Shown piece after piece: positions 33,964-46,093 of a stretch of 64,000 nt of DNA. Made by a program: the position numbers and the translations under genes. How positions within the stretch are numbered: position 1 is the stretch's first letter; each line of letters starts with the position of its first letter. The notes below the pieces were generated by a model that saw only the letters and a list, made by a program, of their open reading frames with translations, did not search any database and had not been told where the DNA came from. Where the stretch lies: contig NC_053035.3 in assembly GCF_002575655.3 (NCBI RefSeq), forward strand, positions 377,929,792-377,993,791, in the 5' to 3' direction. The DNA comes from Aegilops tauschii subsp. strangulata. Lineage: Eukaryota > Streptophyta > Magnoliopsida > Poales > Poaceae.

Positions 33964-35693
33964 TGTTGGGGAACGTAGTAATTTCAAAAAAATTCCTACG
34001 CACACGCAAGATCATAGTGATGCATAGCAACGAGAGGGGAGAATGTTGTCCACGTACCCTCGTAGACCGAAAGTGGAAGCGTTATGACAACGCGGTTGAT
34101 GTAGTCGTACGTCTTCACGATCGACCGATCCTAGTACCGAAAGTACAGCACCTCCGCGATCTGCACACGTTCGGCTCGGTGATGTCCCACGAACTCATGA
34201 TCCAGCAGAGTGTCGAGGGAGAACTTCGTCAGCACGATGGCGTGATGACGGTGATGATGAAGCTACCGGCGTAGGGCTTCGCCTAAGCACTGCAACGATA
34301 TGACCGAGGGTGGATTATGGTGGAGGGGGGCACCGCACACGGCTAAGAGATCAATGATCAACTTGTGTGTCTATGGGGTGCCCCCTCCCCCGTATATAAA
34401 GGAGTGGAGGAGGGGGAGAGGGCCGGCCTCCTAGGCGCGCCCAAGGGGGAGTCCTACTACCAGTGGGAGTAGGATTCCCCCTTCCCTAGTTGGAGTAGGA
34501 GAGGGAAGGAAGGGGGAGAAGAAGAGAAGGAAAGGGGTCCGCCCCCCTTCCCAATTCGGATTGGGCTTGGGGGGGGGGCGCCCCCACCTTGGCCGCCGCC
34601 TCCTCCTTTCCAGTACGGCCCATTAAGGCCCATTGACTCCCCGGGGGGTTCCGGTAACCCCCCGGTACTCCGGTATATGCCCGAACTCTCTCAAAACCTT
34701 TCCGATGTCCAAACATAGTCATCCAATATATCGATCTTTATGTCTCGACCATTTTGAGACTCCTCGTCATGTCCGTGATCATATCCAGGACTCCGAACTA
34801 CCTTCGGTACATCAAAACACATAAACTCATAATACCGATCGTCACCGAACGTTAAGCGTGCGGACCCTACGGGTTTGAGAACTATGTAGACATGACCGAG
34901 ACACCTCTCCGGTCAATAACCAATAGCGGAACCTTGATGTTCATATTAGCTCCCACATATTCTATGAAGATCTTTATCGGTCAAACCGCATAACAACATA
35001 CGTTGTTCCCTTTGTCATCGGTATGTTACTTGCCTGAGATTCGATCCCCGGTATCTCAATACCTAGTTCAATCTCGTTACCGGAAAGTCTCTTTACTCAT
35101 TCCGTAATGCATCATCTCGCAACTAACTCATTAGTCACATTGCTTGCAAGGCTTATAGTGATGTGCATTACCGAGAGGGCCTAGAGATACCTCTCCAACA
35201 ATCGGAGTGACAAATCCTAATCCTGATCTATGCCAACTCAACAAGTACCATCGAAGACACATGTAGAGCACCTTTATAATCACCCAGTTACGTTGTGATG
35301 TTTGGTAGCACACAAAGTGTTCCTCCAGTATTCGGGAGTTGCATAATCTCATAGTCATAGGAACATGTATAAGTCATGAAGAAAGCAATAGCAATATACT
35401 AAACGATCAAATGCTAAGCTAACGGAATGGGTCAAGTCAATCACATCATTCTCTATTGATGTGATCCCGTTAATCAAATGACAACTCATGTCTATGGCTA
35501 GGAAACTTAACCATCTTTGATTCAACGAGCTAGTCAAGTAGAGGCATACTAGTGACACTCTGTTTGTCTATGTATTCACACATGTACTAAGTTTCTGGTT
35601 AATACAATTCTAGCATGAATAATAAACATTTATCATGATATAAGGAAATATAAATAACAACTTTATTATTGCGTCTAGGGCATATTTCCTTCA
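33964..35693 (-). repeat. 3' LTR of element A2
   Basis: 1730 bp. Its minus-strand TATA (TTTATATACG) lies at 34400-34391. The minus-strand polypurine tract (CAAGTGGGAGAC) abuts at 35694-35705. Confidence 0.95.
34391..34400 (-). promoter_or_regulatory. TATA box of A2 3' LTR
   Basis: TTTATATACG on the minus strand, conserved in the partner LTR at 41235-41226. Confidence 0.5.
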
Positions 35694-35726
35694 GTCTCCC
35701 ACTTGCACTTGAGTCAATAATCTAGT

Positions 35727-35857
35727 TCACATCGCCATGTGATTTAACACCAATAATTCACATCACCATGTGATTAACACCCATAGTTCACATCGTCATG
35801 TGACCAACACTCAAAGGGTTACTAGAGTCAGTAATCTTAGTTCACATCGCCATGTGA
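35727..35857. repeat. Four 16-bp palindromes next to the A2 polypurine tract
   Basis: TCACATCGCCATGTGA-type palindromes at 35727, 35758, 35788 and 35842. The same arrangement (three copies) appears in A1 (438, 492, 522) and A3 (57900, 57930, 57983). Confidence 0.85.
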
Positions 35858-35999
35858 TTAACACCCAAAGAGTACTAAGGTGTGATCATGCTTTGCTTGT
35901 GAGAGAAGTTTAGTCAAAGGGTCTGCCATATTCAGATCCGTATGTATTTTGCAAATTTCTATGTCAACAATGCTCTGCACGGAGCTACTCTAGCTAATT

Positions 36000-38900
36000 T
36001 CTCCCACTTTCAATATGTATCCAGATTGAGACTTAGAGTCATCAGGATCAGTGTCAAAACTTGCATCGACGTAACCCTTTACGACGAACCTCTTGTCACC
36101 TTCATAATTGAGAAACATATCCTTATTCCACTAAGGATAATTTTGACCGTTGTCTAGTGATCAACTCCTAGATCACTATTATACTCCCTTGCCAAACTCA
36201 GTGTAGGGTATACAATAGATCTGGTACATAGCATGGCATACTTTATGGAACCTATGGCTGAGGCATAGGGAATGACTTTCATTCTCTTTCTATCTTCTGC
36301 CGTGGTCGGGCTTTGAGTCTTACTGAATTTCACACTTTGCAATACAGGCAAGAACTCCTTCTTTGTCTGTGCCATTTTGAACTACTTCAAAAATTTGTCA
36401 AGGTATGTACTCATTGAAAAACTTATCAAGCGTCTTGATCTATCTCTATAGATCTTGATGCTCAATATGTAAGCAGCTTCATCGAGGTCTTTCTTTGAAA
36501 AAATCCTTTCAAACACTCCTTTTATGCTTTCTAGAAAATTCTACATCATTTTCAATCAACAATATGTCATACACATATACTTATCAGAAAGGTTGTAGTG
36601 CGCCCGCTCACTTTCTTGTAAATGCAGGCTTCATCACAAGTCTGTATAAAACTACATGCTTTGATCAACTCATCAAAGCGTATATTCCAACTCTGAGATG
36701 CTTTGCACCAGTCCATGGATGGATCGCTGGAGCTTGCACATTTTGTTAGCACCTTTAGGATCGACAAAACCTTCTGGTTGCATCATATACAACTCTTCTT
36801 TAAGAAATCCATTAAGGAATGTAGTTTTGACATCCATTTGCCAGATTTCATAAAATGTGGCAATTTGCTAACATGATTCGGACAGACTTAAGCATCGCTA
36901 CGAGTGAGAAAATCTCATCGTAGTCAACACCTTGAACTTGTCAAAAACCTTTTGCGACAATTCGAGCTTTATAGATAGTAACACTACTATCAGCGTCCGT
37001 CTTCCTCTTGAAGATCCATTTATTCTCAATGTCTTGCCGATCATCGGGCAATTCCACCAAAGTCCATACTTTGTTTTCATACATGGATCCTATCTCAGAT
37101 TTCATGGCCTTAAACCATTTTGTGGAATCTGGGCTCATCATCGCTTCCTCATAGTTCGTAGGTTCGTCATGGTCTAGTAACATGACTTCCAGAACCGGAT
37201 TACCGTACCACTCTGTTGCGGAATGTACTCTGGTTGACCTACGAGGTTCGGTAGTAAATTGATCTGAAGTTTCATGATCATCATCATTAACTTCCTCACT
37301 AATTGGTGTGGACATCAATGGAACTGATTTTTGTGATGAACTACTTTCCAATTCGAGAGAAGGTACAATTACCTCATCAAGTTCTACTTTCCTCCCACTC
37401 ACTTCTTTCGAGAGAAACTTCTTCTCTGGAAAGAATCCATTCTTAGCAACAAAGATCTTGCCTTCGGATCTGTGATAGAAGGTGTACCCAACATTTTCTT
37501 TTGGGTATCCTATGAAGACGCACTTCTCCGATTTGGGTTTGAGCTTATCAGGTTGAAACTTTTTCACATAAGCATCGCAACCCCAAACTTTTAAGAAACG
37601 ATAGCTTAGGTTTCTTAGCCAAACCATAGTTCATACGGTGTCATCTCAACGGATTACATGGTGCCCTATTTAACGTGAATGTAGCTGTCCCTAATGCATA
37701 ACCCCAAAACAATAGTGGTAAATCGGTAAGAGACATCATATATTGCACTATATCCAATAAAGTACGGTTATGACGTTCGGACACACCATTATTCTGCGGT
37801 GTTCGAGGTGGCATGAATCTGTGAAACTATTCCACATTGTTTTAATTGAAGGCCAAACTCGTAACTCAAATATTTGCCTCTACGATCAGATCGTAGAAAC
37901 TTTATTTTCTTGTTACGATGATTCTCTACTTCACTCTAAAAATCTTTGAACTTTTCAAGTGTTTCAGCCTTGTGTTTCATCAAGTAGATATACACATATC
38001 TGCTCAAATCATATGTGAAGGTCAGAAAACATTGATACCCGCCATGATCCTCAACACTCATTGGACCGCATGCATCGGTATATATTATTTCCAATAAGTC
38101 AGTGGCTCGCTCCATTGTTCCGGAGAACGGAGTCTTAGTCATCTTTCCCATGAGGCATGGTTCACAAGCATCAAATGATTCATAATCAAGTGATTCCAAA
38201 AGTCCATCGGCATGGAGTTTCTTTATGCGCTTTACACCAATATGACCTAAACAGCAGTGCCACAAATAAGTTGCACTATCATTATTAACTTTGCATCTTT
38301 TGGCTTCAATATTTATGAATATGTGTATCACTACGATCGAGATTCAATAAACCATTTACATTGAGTGTATGACCATAAAAGGTTTTTATTCATGTAAATA
38401 GAACAACAATTATTCTTTGACCTAAATGAATAACCGTATTGCAATAAACATGATCCAATCATATTCATGCTTAACGCAAACACCAAATAACATTTATTTT
38501 AGGTTCAGCACTAACCCCGAAGGTAAAGGGAGTGTGCGATGGTGATCTTATGAACCTTGGAATCACTTCCAACACACATCATCATCTCGCCCTTAACTAG
38601 TCTTTGTTTATTTTGCAACTCCCGTTTCGAGTTACTACTCTTAGCAACTGAACCAATATCAAATACCGAGGGGTTGATATAAACACTAGTAAAGTACACA
38701 TCAATAACATGTATATCCAATATACCTTTGTTCACTATGCCATCCTTCTTATACGCCGAGTATCTAGGGCAGTTCCACTTCCAGTGACCATTTCCTTTGC
38801 AGTAGAAGCACTCAGTTTCAGGCTTGGGTCTAGCTTTGGGCTTCTTCATTTGAGTGGCAACTTGCTTGCCATTCTTCTTGAAGTTCCCTTTCTTTCCCTT

Positions 38901-39512
38901 GCCCTTTTACTTGAAACTAGTGGTCTTGTCAACCATCAACACTTGATGCTTTTTCTTGATTTCTACCTTCGCTGATTTCAGCATCGCGAAGAGCTTTGGG
39001 AATCGTTTCCATTATCCCTTGCATATTATAGTTCATCACAAAGTTCTAGTAACTTGGTGATAGTGACTAGAGAACTCTGTCAATCACTATCTTATCGGGA
39101 AGATTAACTCCCACTTGATTCAAGTGATTGTAGTACTCAGACATTCTGAGCACATGCTCACTCGTTGAGCTATTCTCCTCCATCTTGTAGGCAAAGTACT
39201 GTCAGAGGTCTCATACCTCTTGATATGGGCATGAGTATGAAATACCAGTTTCAACTCTTGGAACATCTTATATGCTCCATGGCGTTCAAAACATTTTTGA
39301 AGTCCTGGTTCTAAGCCGTAAAGCATGGTGCACTAAACTATCAAGTAGTCATCATACCGAGCTTGTCAAACGTTCATAACGTCTGCATCTGCTCCTGCAA
39401 TAGGTCTGTCACCTAGCAGTGCATCAAGGACATAATTCTTCTGTACAGCAATGAGGATAATCCTCAGATCACGGACCTAGTCCGCATCATTGCTACTATC
39501 ATCTTTCAACAT
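36000..39512 (-). pseudogene. Copia gag-pol remnant of element A2
   Basis: Reading on the minus strand, a gag-like start at 39512 (MLKDDSSND) is soon stopped. A gag segment follows at about 39330-39120. A CCHC zinc knuckle (CFYCKGNGHWKWNC) and a degraded protease region lie at 38849-38511, the pre-integrase zinc module (HCCLGHIGVKRIKKLHADG) at 38331-37936, the integrase C-terminus joined to the RT start at 37627-36941, and RT/RNase H fragments at 37080-36154. Order GAG-PR-INT-RT-RH identifies Ty1-copia. Multiple frameshifts and stops separate these blocks; the catalytic part of integrase (about 37930-37630) shows no open frame. Not functional. Confidence 0.9.
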
Positions 39513-40798
39513 AGTTTTTCTCTAGGAACATATAAAAAATAAAACGGGGAAGCTATACGCGAGCTATTGATCTACAACATAGATATGCAAATACTATCAT
39601 GTACTAAGTTCATGATAAATTAAAGTTCAATTAATCAAATTACTTAAGAACTCCCACTTAGATAGACATCCCTCTAATCATCTAAGTGATCACGTGATCC
39701 AAATCAACTAAACCATGTCCGATCATCACGTGAGATGGAGTAGTTTTCAATGGTGAACATCACTATGTTGATCATATCTACTATATGATTCACGCTCGAC
39801 CTTTCGGTCTCAGTGTTCTGAGGCCATATCTGCATATGCTAGGCTCGTCAAGTTTAACCCGAGTATTTTGCGTGTGCAAAACTGGCTTGCACCCGTTGTA
39901 TGTGAACGTAGAGCTTATCACACCCGATCATCACGTGGTGTCTCGGCACAATGAACTTTCGCAACGGTGCATACTCAGGGAGAACACTTGTACCTTGAAA
40001 TTTAGTGAGAGATTATCTTATAATGCTACCGTCGAACTAAGCAAAATAAGATGCATAAAGGATAAACATCACATGCAATCAATATAAGTGATATGATATG
40101 GCCATCATCATCTTGTGCCTTTGATCTCCATCTCCAAAGCACTGTCACGATCACCATCGTCACCGGCTTGACACCTTGATCTCCATCGAAGCATCGTTGT
40201 CGTCTCGCCAACTATTGCTTCTACGACTATCGCTACCGCTTAGTGATAAAGTAAAGCAATTACATGGCGATTGCATTTCATACAATAAAGCGACAACCAT
40301 ATGGCTCCTGCCAGTTGCCGATAACTTCGTTACAAAACATGATCATCTCATACAATAAAATTTAGCATCATGTCTTGACCATATCACATCACAACATGCC
40401 CTGCAAAAACAAGTTAGACGTCCTCTACTTTGTTGTTGCAAGTTTTACGTGGCTACTACGGGCTGAGCAAGAACCGTTCTTACCTACGCATCAAAACCAC
40501 AATGATTTTTCGTCAAGTATGTGCTCTTTTAACCTTCAACAAGTACCGGGCGTAGCCACACTTGATTCAACTAAAGTTGGAGAAACTGCCACCCGCCAGC
40601 CACCTGTGTGCGAAGCACGTCGGTAGAACTAGTCTCGCGTAAGCATACGCGTAATGTTGGTCTGGGCCGCTTCATCCAAGAATACCGCCGAATCAAAGCA
40701 TGACATGCCGGTAAGCAGTATGACTATTATCACCCACAATTCACTTGTGTTCTACTCGTGCATATAACATCTACGCATAGAACTGGCTCGGATGCCAC
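39513..40798 (-). mobile_element. 5' leader of element A2
   Basis: Non-coding leader between the 5' LTR and gag. The primer-binding region directly beside the LTR reads GGTGGCATCCGAGCC on the minus strand, a mutated form of the usual TGGTATCAGAGC. Confidence 0.8.
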
Positions 40799-42529
40799 CG
40801 TTGGGGAACATAGTAATTTCAAAAATATTCCTACGCACACGCAAGATCATGGTGATGCATAGTAACGACAGGGGAGAGTGTTGTCCACGTACCCTCGTAG
40901 ACCGAAAGCGGAAGCATTATGACAACGCGGTTGATGTAGTCGTACGTCTTCACGATCGACCGATCCTAGTACCGAAATTACGACACCTTCGCGATCTGCA
41001 CACGTTCGGCTCGGTGACGTCCCACGAACTCACGATCCAGCACAGTGTCGAGGGAGATCTTCGTCAGCACGATGGCGTGATGACGGTGATGATGAAGCTA
41101 CCGGTACAGGGCTTCGCCTAAGCATTGCAACGCTATGACCGAGGTGGATTATGGTGGAGGGGGGCACCACACACGGCTAAGAGATCAATGATCAACTTGT
41201 GTGTCTATGGGGTGCCCCCCTCCCCCGTATATAAAGGAGTGGTGGAGGGGGAGAGGGCTGGCCTCCTAGGCGCGCCCAAGGGGGGAGTCGTACTCCCGGT
41301 GGGAGTAGGATTCCCCCTTCCCTAGTTGGAGTAGGACAGGGAAGGAAGGGGGAGAAGATGAGAAGGAAAGGGGGGCCGGCCCCCTTCCCAATTCGGATTG
41401 GGCTTGGGGGGGGGGCGCCCCCACCTTGGCTGCCTCCTCCTCCTGTCCACTATGGCCCATTTAGGCCCATTGACTCCCCGGGGGGTTCCGGTAACCCCCC
41501 GGTACTCCGGTATATGCTCGAACTCTCTCGAAACCTTTCCGATGTCCAAACATAGTCATCCAATATATCGATCTTTATGTCTCGACCATTTCGAGACTCC
41601 TCGTCATGTCCGTGATCATATCCGGGACTCCAAACTACCTTTGGTACATCAAAACACATAAACTCATAATACCGATCGTCACCAAACGTTAAGCGTGCGG
41701 ACCCTACGGGTTCGAGAACTATGTAGACATGACCGAGACACCTCTCCGGTCAATAACCAATAGCGGAACCTGGATTTTCATATTGGCTCCCACATATTCT
41801 ATGAAGATCTTTATCGGTCAAACCGCATAACAACATACGTTGTTCCCTTTGTCATCGATATGTTACTTGCCCGAGATTCGATCGTCGGTATCTCAATACC
41901 TAGTTCAATCTCGTTACCCGCAAGTCCCTTTACTCGTTCCGTAATGCATCATCCCGCAACTAACTCATTAGTCACTTTGCTTGCAAGGCTTATAGTGATG
42001 TGCATTACCGAGAGGGCCCAGAGATACCTCTCCGACAATCGGAGTGACAAATCCTAATCTTGATCTATGCCAACTCAACAAGTACCATCTGAGACACCTG
42101 TAGAGCACCTTTATAATCACCCAGTTACGTTGTGACGTTTGGTAGCACACAAAGTGTTCCTCCGGTATTCTGGAGTTGCATAATCTCATAGTCATAGGAA
42201 CATGTATAAGTCAGGAAGAAAGCAATAGGAATATACTAAACGATCAAATGCTAAGCTAACGGAATGGGTCAAGTCAATCACATCATTCTCTAATGATGTG
42301 ATCCCGTTAATCAAATGTCAACTCATGTCTATGGCTAGGAAACTTAACCTTCTTTTATTCAACGAGCTAGTCAAGTAGAGGCATACTAGTGACACTCTGT
42401 TTGTCTATGTATTCACACATGTACTAAGTTTCGGTTAATACAATTCTAGCATGAATAATAAACATTTATCATGATATAAGTAAATATAAATAACAACTTT
42501 ATTATTGCCTGTAGGGCATATTTCCTTCA
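40799..42529 (-). repeat. 5' LTR of element A2
   Basis: 1731 bp, begins CGTTGGGG (first base mutated) and ends CCTTCA next to the TSD. TATA at 41235-41226 on the minus strand. Confidence 0.95.
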
Positions 42530-42534
42530 ATAGC

Positions 42535-43717
42535 GGCAATGGATGGTGTTTGAATTGCTAGAACTTTTATTTGCAGTGAACATGCAACTACATATGTGTC
42601 GTAAAAAAATGGGAATTATTCAGGGTTCGTTTGGACATTTTATACATTAAATTGGTTTTCTAGCCATTTCAGGTGCACAATTCAAAATTAAACTACATGC
42701 ACATGCTCCGGTGCACCAACATGGGTTGTAAAATCATATATGTGTCCATGGGTTGATGCGTATGTCCCATGCAAGAAATGGGGATGAATTTCGAACACCA
42801 CGGCACCGTGGCTCTTCGGCAAACGTTGAGGTACTTGCTTTTGTAATTCTAGTAAATCCAAAACTCGTCTGAAATTCATGAAATTTGGCATTGCTATCAT
42901 GGAGCGGCATCAACATGGCGTGGTAAATTTTTTGTCCCATTTGGGGCAGGTTTGGGTATAAGCTTCTCACAAACCAGAGCTTCGCACAACAAGCCTGATG
43001 GTTTCGGTAGGGAACGTGCCACCTTTGGGGACGAAACGTTATCCGTTGCCTCTTATTGCTTTCAAAAAAATTCTAGTGTCAACATAGCACAACAGGAGTG
43101 TTGTGTTAAATTTTAGAATTTTTTGGGGTTCGTTTGGACATTTTTATACATTAACTGGGTTTTCTAGGCATTTTATGTGCATAATTCAAATTTGAACTAC
43201 ATGCACATGCTCCAGTGCATATAAATTGGTTGAAAAATCAAATCTGCCTCCTTGGGTGCATGCTTAGGTCCCATGCAAGAAATGGGAATGAATTTCAAAC
43301 ACCCTGCCACCATCACTCAGCCGCAAACATTGAGATACCTGGTTTTTAAATTCTAGTAAATCCAAAACTAGTCTGAAATTCATAAAACCTGGCATGCTAT
43401 CATGGAGCGGAATCAACATGCCGTGGTAAAAAATTGGTCCCATTTGGGGCAGGTTTGGGCATAAGCTTCTCACGAACCAGAGCTTCTCACAACAAGCCTG
43501 ATGTTTTCGGTAGGGAACGTTTCAGCTTTGGGGACGAAACGATATCCGTTGCCTATTCTTGATTTCAATTTTTTTCTCTAGTGTCAACATAGAACAACAG
43601 GAGTGTTGTGTTAAATTTTGGAATTTTTTGGGGTTTGTTTGGACATTTTTATACATTAATTGAGTTTTCAATGCTTTTATGTACATAATTCAAATTTGAA
43701 CTACATGCACATGCTCC
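42535..43717. repeat. CACTA element continues: ~505-bp tandem repeat, just over two copies
   Basis: The phrase GTTCGTTTGGACATTT-TATACATTAA starts units at about 42619, 43133 and 43631 (periods 514 and 498). The units contain CCCATGCAAGAAATGG, ATCATGGAGCGG and GTAGGGAACGT. The third unit is cut by the gypsy LTR at 43718. No ORF is shared between units. Confidence 0.85.
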
Positions 43718-44614
43718 TGTCGGATCTCGGGTTCCGGCAAAACCCTCAAGGTTCAAACAATGGGGTGCGCACGAAGATCTCCCCCTACCAAATCACGCCC
43801 TCAGCCTCACCGGAATCTCCAAGCTTAGCTCGACGAACTCGCAACACAAGAGACACAAGATTTATACTGGTTCGGGCCACTGTTGTAGTGTAATACCCTA
43901 CTCCAGTGTGGTGTGGTGGATTGCCTCTCGGGCTGAGGATGAACAGTACAAGGGGAAGAACAGCCTCCTGAGGTGAGGTGTTCTTGTGCTTGGTGGGTGT
44001 GAGGATGGGTTGGATCTAGTCTCAGATGGGCCTCCCTCCTACTGTGGTGGCTAGCCCTATTTATAGAGGCCCTGGTCCTCTCCCCAAATATTGAGCGGGA
44101 AGGGAGCCAACAACGGCCAATTTGAAAGGGGATAGCTAGTACAAGCTATCCTGACTAAAGGTGGTCTTCGCCTGCCAAAGGCTCTGGTGGTGACGCCGAC
44201 TTGGGCTCCACGATGACCTCAATCTTGCTGTCCTGCTGGTCTTGGTCTCGTTGCACCAATATGGAAACCTTTTCCCGAGGCCTTGGTACTCGTCGCCTGC
44301 GGTTGCCTCCTTAGCACCAAAGAGGAAACAAGGACACTATGCGCGCTGGCGCCCGCCTGGTCTCGATCATCATGGCTCACGTCATGAGAACCTCGCGAGG
44401 TTTGCCTTGCCTTGATATCTCTACCCCTCGCGAGCCAGCCTGGTGAGGCTGCTCCCAAGGAGGTCTTGTGTCGTCCGCCTCGCGAGGCTTGGCCCCTCGC
44501 GAGGGTCTCGAATGCTTGTTGGTGAAGATATGGGCCGTACGGGCCTGGTCGCAGAGCCACGCTGTGGGCCGCAGGCAGGCAAGTCTGGGGACCCCTGTTC
44601 CCAGAACGCCGACA
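43718..44614 (-). mobile_element. 3' LTR of Tat/Retand-like gypsy element E1
   Basis: 897 bp. It reads TGTCGGATCTCGGG to CAGAACGCCGACA on the plus strand. Its reverse complement matches both LTRs of E2. The E1 body extends right to at least 56120 and contains E2 and A3. A minus-strand TATA (CTATAAATAG) lies near 44066-44057. Confidence 0.92.
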
Positions 44615-44907
44615 GTAGCCCCCGGGCCCAAGGCGCGCTCGGGCTTGGCTTCGAGGCGAAGCCAAAGGGCAAGTGCGGAGCACCACGGGCCCCAACAGCC
44701 TGCGGCCTTGGTCGACGCGTGGCGGTTGATTGGACGTGGGCGCCTCCGCTTCCCCACGCTGCCTCGGCAACTGCCCGACTGTCAAAAGGCTGGCGTAGAT
44801 AGCGCTTGCCTTCATTGCTTCCTTTCGCCTTGCTCGAGATCCCCTTTCTTGCTCCCTGCTTCCGAAATCTCCAGATCTGCTCCCATCCCCTTCCGCATCA
44901 GCGACCA
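44615..44907. mobile_element. E1 interior: polypurine tract and leader of the antisense ORF
   Basis: GTAGCCCCCGGGCCC (the reverse of the polypurine tract) adjoins the LTR. The next ~160 bp match, in reverse, the region just before the 3' LTR of E2. After that the plus strand becomes a CT-rich leader before ATG 44908. Confidence 0.75.
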
Positions 44908-45167
44908 ATGGCGCCCCGGAAGGTCAAGCCTGCCTCGTCGCCAGCTTGGTACGAGCCAGCTCTCGATGCGCCCAACGTCTTGGAAAGAGCCTCGCCGCCA
45001 CGCGCTTGCTGACGGTGGGGGAAAGCAACGAGAGGGGGAAGACTGAGCTCCGGGCCGGCTCCGACGTGCCGGAGCCCGAGGGAATCACCTTCTTCCCCTT
45101 CTTCCTGAGTAGCATCGCCGCGGGGCTGGTTCCCCCCTTCTCTGACTTCTTCTATGAGGTCCTTGGC

Positions 45168-46028
45168 TATCGGCGTTTTGGGAACGGGGGTCCCCAGACT
45201 TGCCTGCCTGCGGCCCACGGCGTGGCCAAGCCAGCAGGCCGTACGGCCCATCTTCATCAACAAGGCATCCAAGACCCTTGCGAGGGGCCGAGCCTCGCCA
45301 GGCGGATGACACAAGACCTCCTCAAGAGTGGCCTAGTCAGGCAGGCTCACGAGGAGCGGAGATATCAAGGCGAGGCAAACCTCACGAGGCTCTCGTGACG
45401 TGAGCCATGACGATTGGCGCCAGGCGGGCTAGGGAGGCCAGCGCAGGCGAAGAGTACCGAGGCATCAGGCAAAGGTTGCCATATCGGTGCAATGAGACCA
45501 AGACCAGAAGGACGGCAAGACAAAGGTCATCGTGGAGCCCAAGACGGCGTCACCACCAGAGCCTTTCGCAGGCGAAGACCACTTTTGTCAGGATAGATTG
45601 TACTAGCTGTCCCCCTTCAAATTTGCCCGCCTTTGTTGGCTCCCTTCCCGCTCAATATTTGGGGAGAGGACCAGGGCCTATATAAATAGAGATAGGCACC
45701 ACCATAGGGGCATTTGATCTTAGCTTGACCCAATCTGATCGAGAGCCCACCAAGCACAAGAACACCTCGACCCCAGGAGGCTGTTCTTCCCTTTGTACTG
45801 TTCTTCATCAGCCCAAGAGGCAATCCACCACCACCACACTGGAGTAGGGTATTACACCACAACGGTGGCCCGAACCAGTATAAATCTCGTGTCTTTCTGT
45901 GTTATGAGTTCGTCGAGTTCGTCCGCGAGATCTTAGAGAGCTAGAGCGTAGATCGGTAGGAGGGAAAGACTTCGCGCGCACCCCAGTGTTTGAACCTTAA
46001 GGATTTTGCTGGAACCCCACATCCGACA
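45168..46028 (+). repeat. 5' LTR of E2
   Basis: Starts TATCGGCG (mutated TG) and ends CATCCGACA. It lacks about 36 bp present in the 3' LTR (the GCGCGCAGCGTCCTTGTTTC region at about 51153-51190). Confidence 0.93.
45678..45688 (+). promoter_or_regulatory. TATA box of E2 5' LTR
   Basis: CTATATAAATA after GGACCAGGGC; identical in the 3' LTR at 51439-51449 and present as its reverse complement in the E1 LTR. A strong plant TATA consensus. Confidence 0.65.
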
Positions 46029-46048
46029 TTTGGCGCGCCGGGTAGGGG
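46029..46048 (+). other. Primer-binding site of E2
   Basis: TTTGGCGCGCCGGGTAGGGG directly after the LTR, the PBS form common in Tat-lineage gypsy elements. Confidence 0.8.
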
Positions 46049-46093
46049 TGCGCCATAGCTTCCCTTCGATCAATTCGTCGCTCCGTCGTCTCC

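Larger units (their letters stand above)
33964..42529 (-). mobile_element. Complete WIS/BARE-like copia element (A2), 8566 bp
   Basis: Two LTRs of 1730 and 1731 bp (33964-35693 and 40799-42529) flank a 5.1 kb interior; both sides carry ATAGC (33959-33963 and 42530-42534). The LTR reads TGTTGGGG ... CCTTCA on the plus strand. The interior has gag, protease, integrase and RT remnants on the minus strand, all interrupted. The two LTRs differ at several positions per 100 bp in the stretch I compared, so this is not a recent insertion. Confidence 0.95.
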
